The notes beneath the pieces are model-generated. The model had not been told where the DNA came from. It saw only the letters and a program-made list of their open reading frames with translations, and did no database searches. From Lachnospiraceae bacterium (GTDB lineage: Bacteria; Bacillota; Clostridia; Lachnospirales; Lachnospiraceae), in NCBI GenBank assembly GCA_024699395.1, contig JAILPU010000178.1, forward strand, positions 1-6,129: a stretch of 6,129 bases of DNA, in the 5' to 3' direction. The stretch's first letter is position 1; the number at the start of each line of letters is the position of its first letter. This document shows positions 6,118-6,129 of the stretch, piece by piece. The translations under genes were made by a program, and so were the position numbers.

Positions 6118-6129
6118 ATGGGTAAAAAA
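6118..6129 (+). CDS. Possible start of a downstream gene, cut by the window end
   Basis: An ATG at 6118 begins MGKK and runs off the window. AAAGGG at 6105-6110 lies seven bases upstream and could serve as a ribosome binding site. A second purine tract, GGAGG at 6082-6086, has no start codon at proper distance. Only four codons are visible, so no product can be named and the gene itself is a guess. Confidence 0.25.

Overview
The window looks like a chromosomal segment of a low-to-moderate GC Firmicute. A clostridial, Lachnospiraceae-like gut bacterium is my best guess. That inference rests on the clpX-engB neighbourhood, the AGGAGG-type ribosome binding sites, a YtvI-like membrane protein and the character of the Fic protein; no marker gene here fixes the species. 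All recognisable genes lie on the + strand.

Left part (1-2573): a tight run of three genes. It opens inside clpX, whose N-terminal zinc-binding domain and Walker A lie off the window. clpX is followed with zero spacing (TAA-ATG) by the ribosome-assembly GTPase engB. One base later comes a YtvI/AI-2E-family multi-pass membrane protein. The spacing implies one transcript linking proteolysis, 50S subunit assembly and a membrane permease. No lon gene sits between clpX and engB, although one does in Bacillus.

Middle part (2574-4865): a 168-base gap without a clear promoter or terminator leads to a two-gene ABC-2 exporter of the NatA/NatB type. The ATPase and permease are three bases apart. The ATPase most likely starts at 2742 rather than 2730, because the only good Shine-Dalgarno sequence lies between those two ATGs. 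The unit ends in a strong two-tier hairpin terminator at 4813-4865.

Right part (4866-6129): an isolated gene for a Fic-fold protein of 313 residues, bounded by terminators on both sides (4813-4865 and 5999-6031). Two features stand out. First, the Fic motif has Gln (Q248) where the catalytic His should be. Second, the 5' region holds four alternating copies of TTTAGGGAAC, two forward and two reversed, forming two tandem palindromes with a 56-bp period. They overlap a possible promoter and touch the ribosome binding site. The copies can act as DNA operators or fold into mutually exclusive RNA hairpins. This self-contained unit is the best candidate for something undescribed. The last 12 bases may be the start of another gene (MGKK...).
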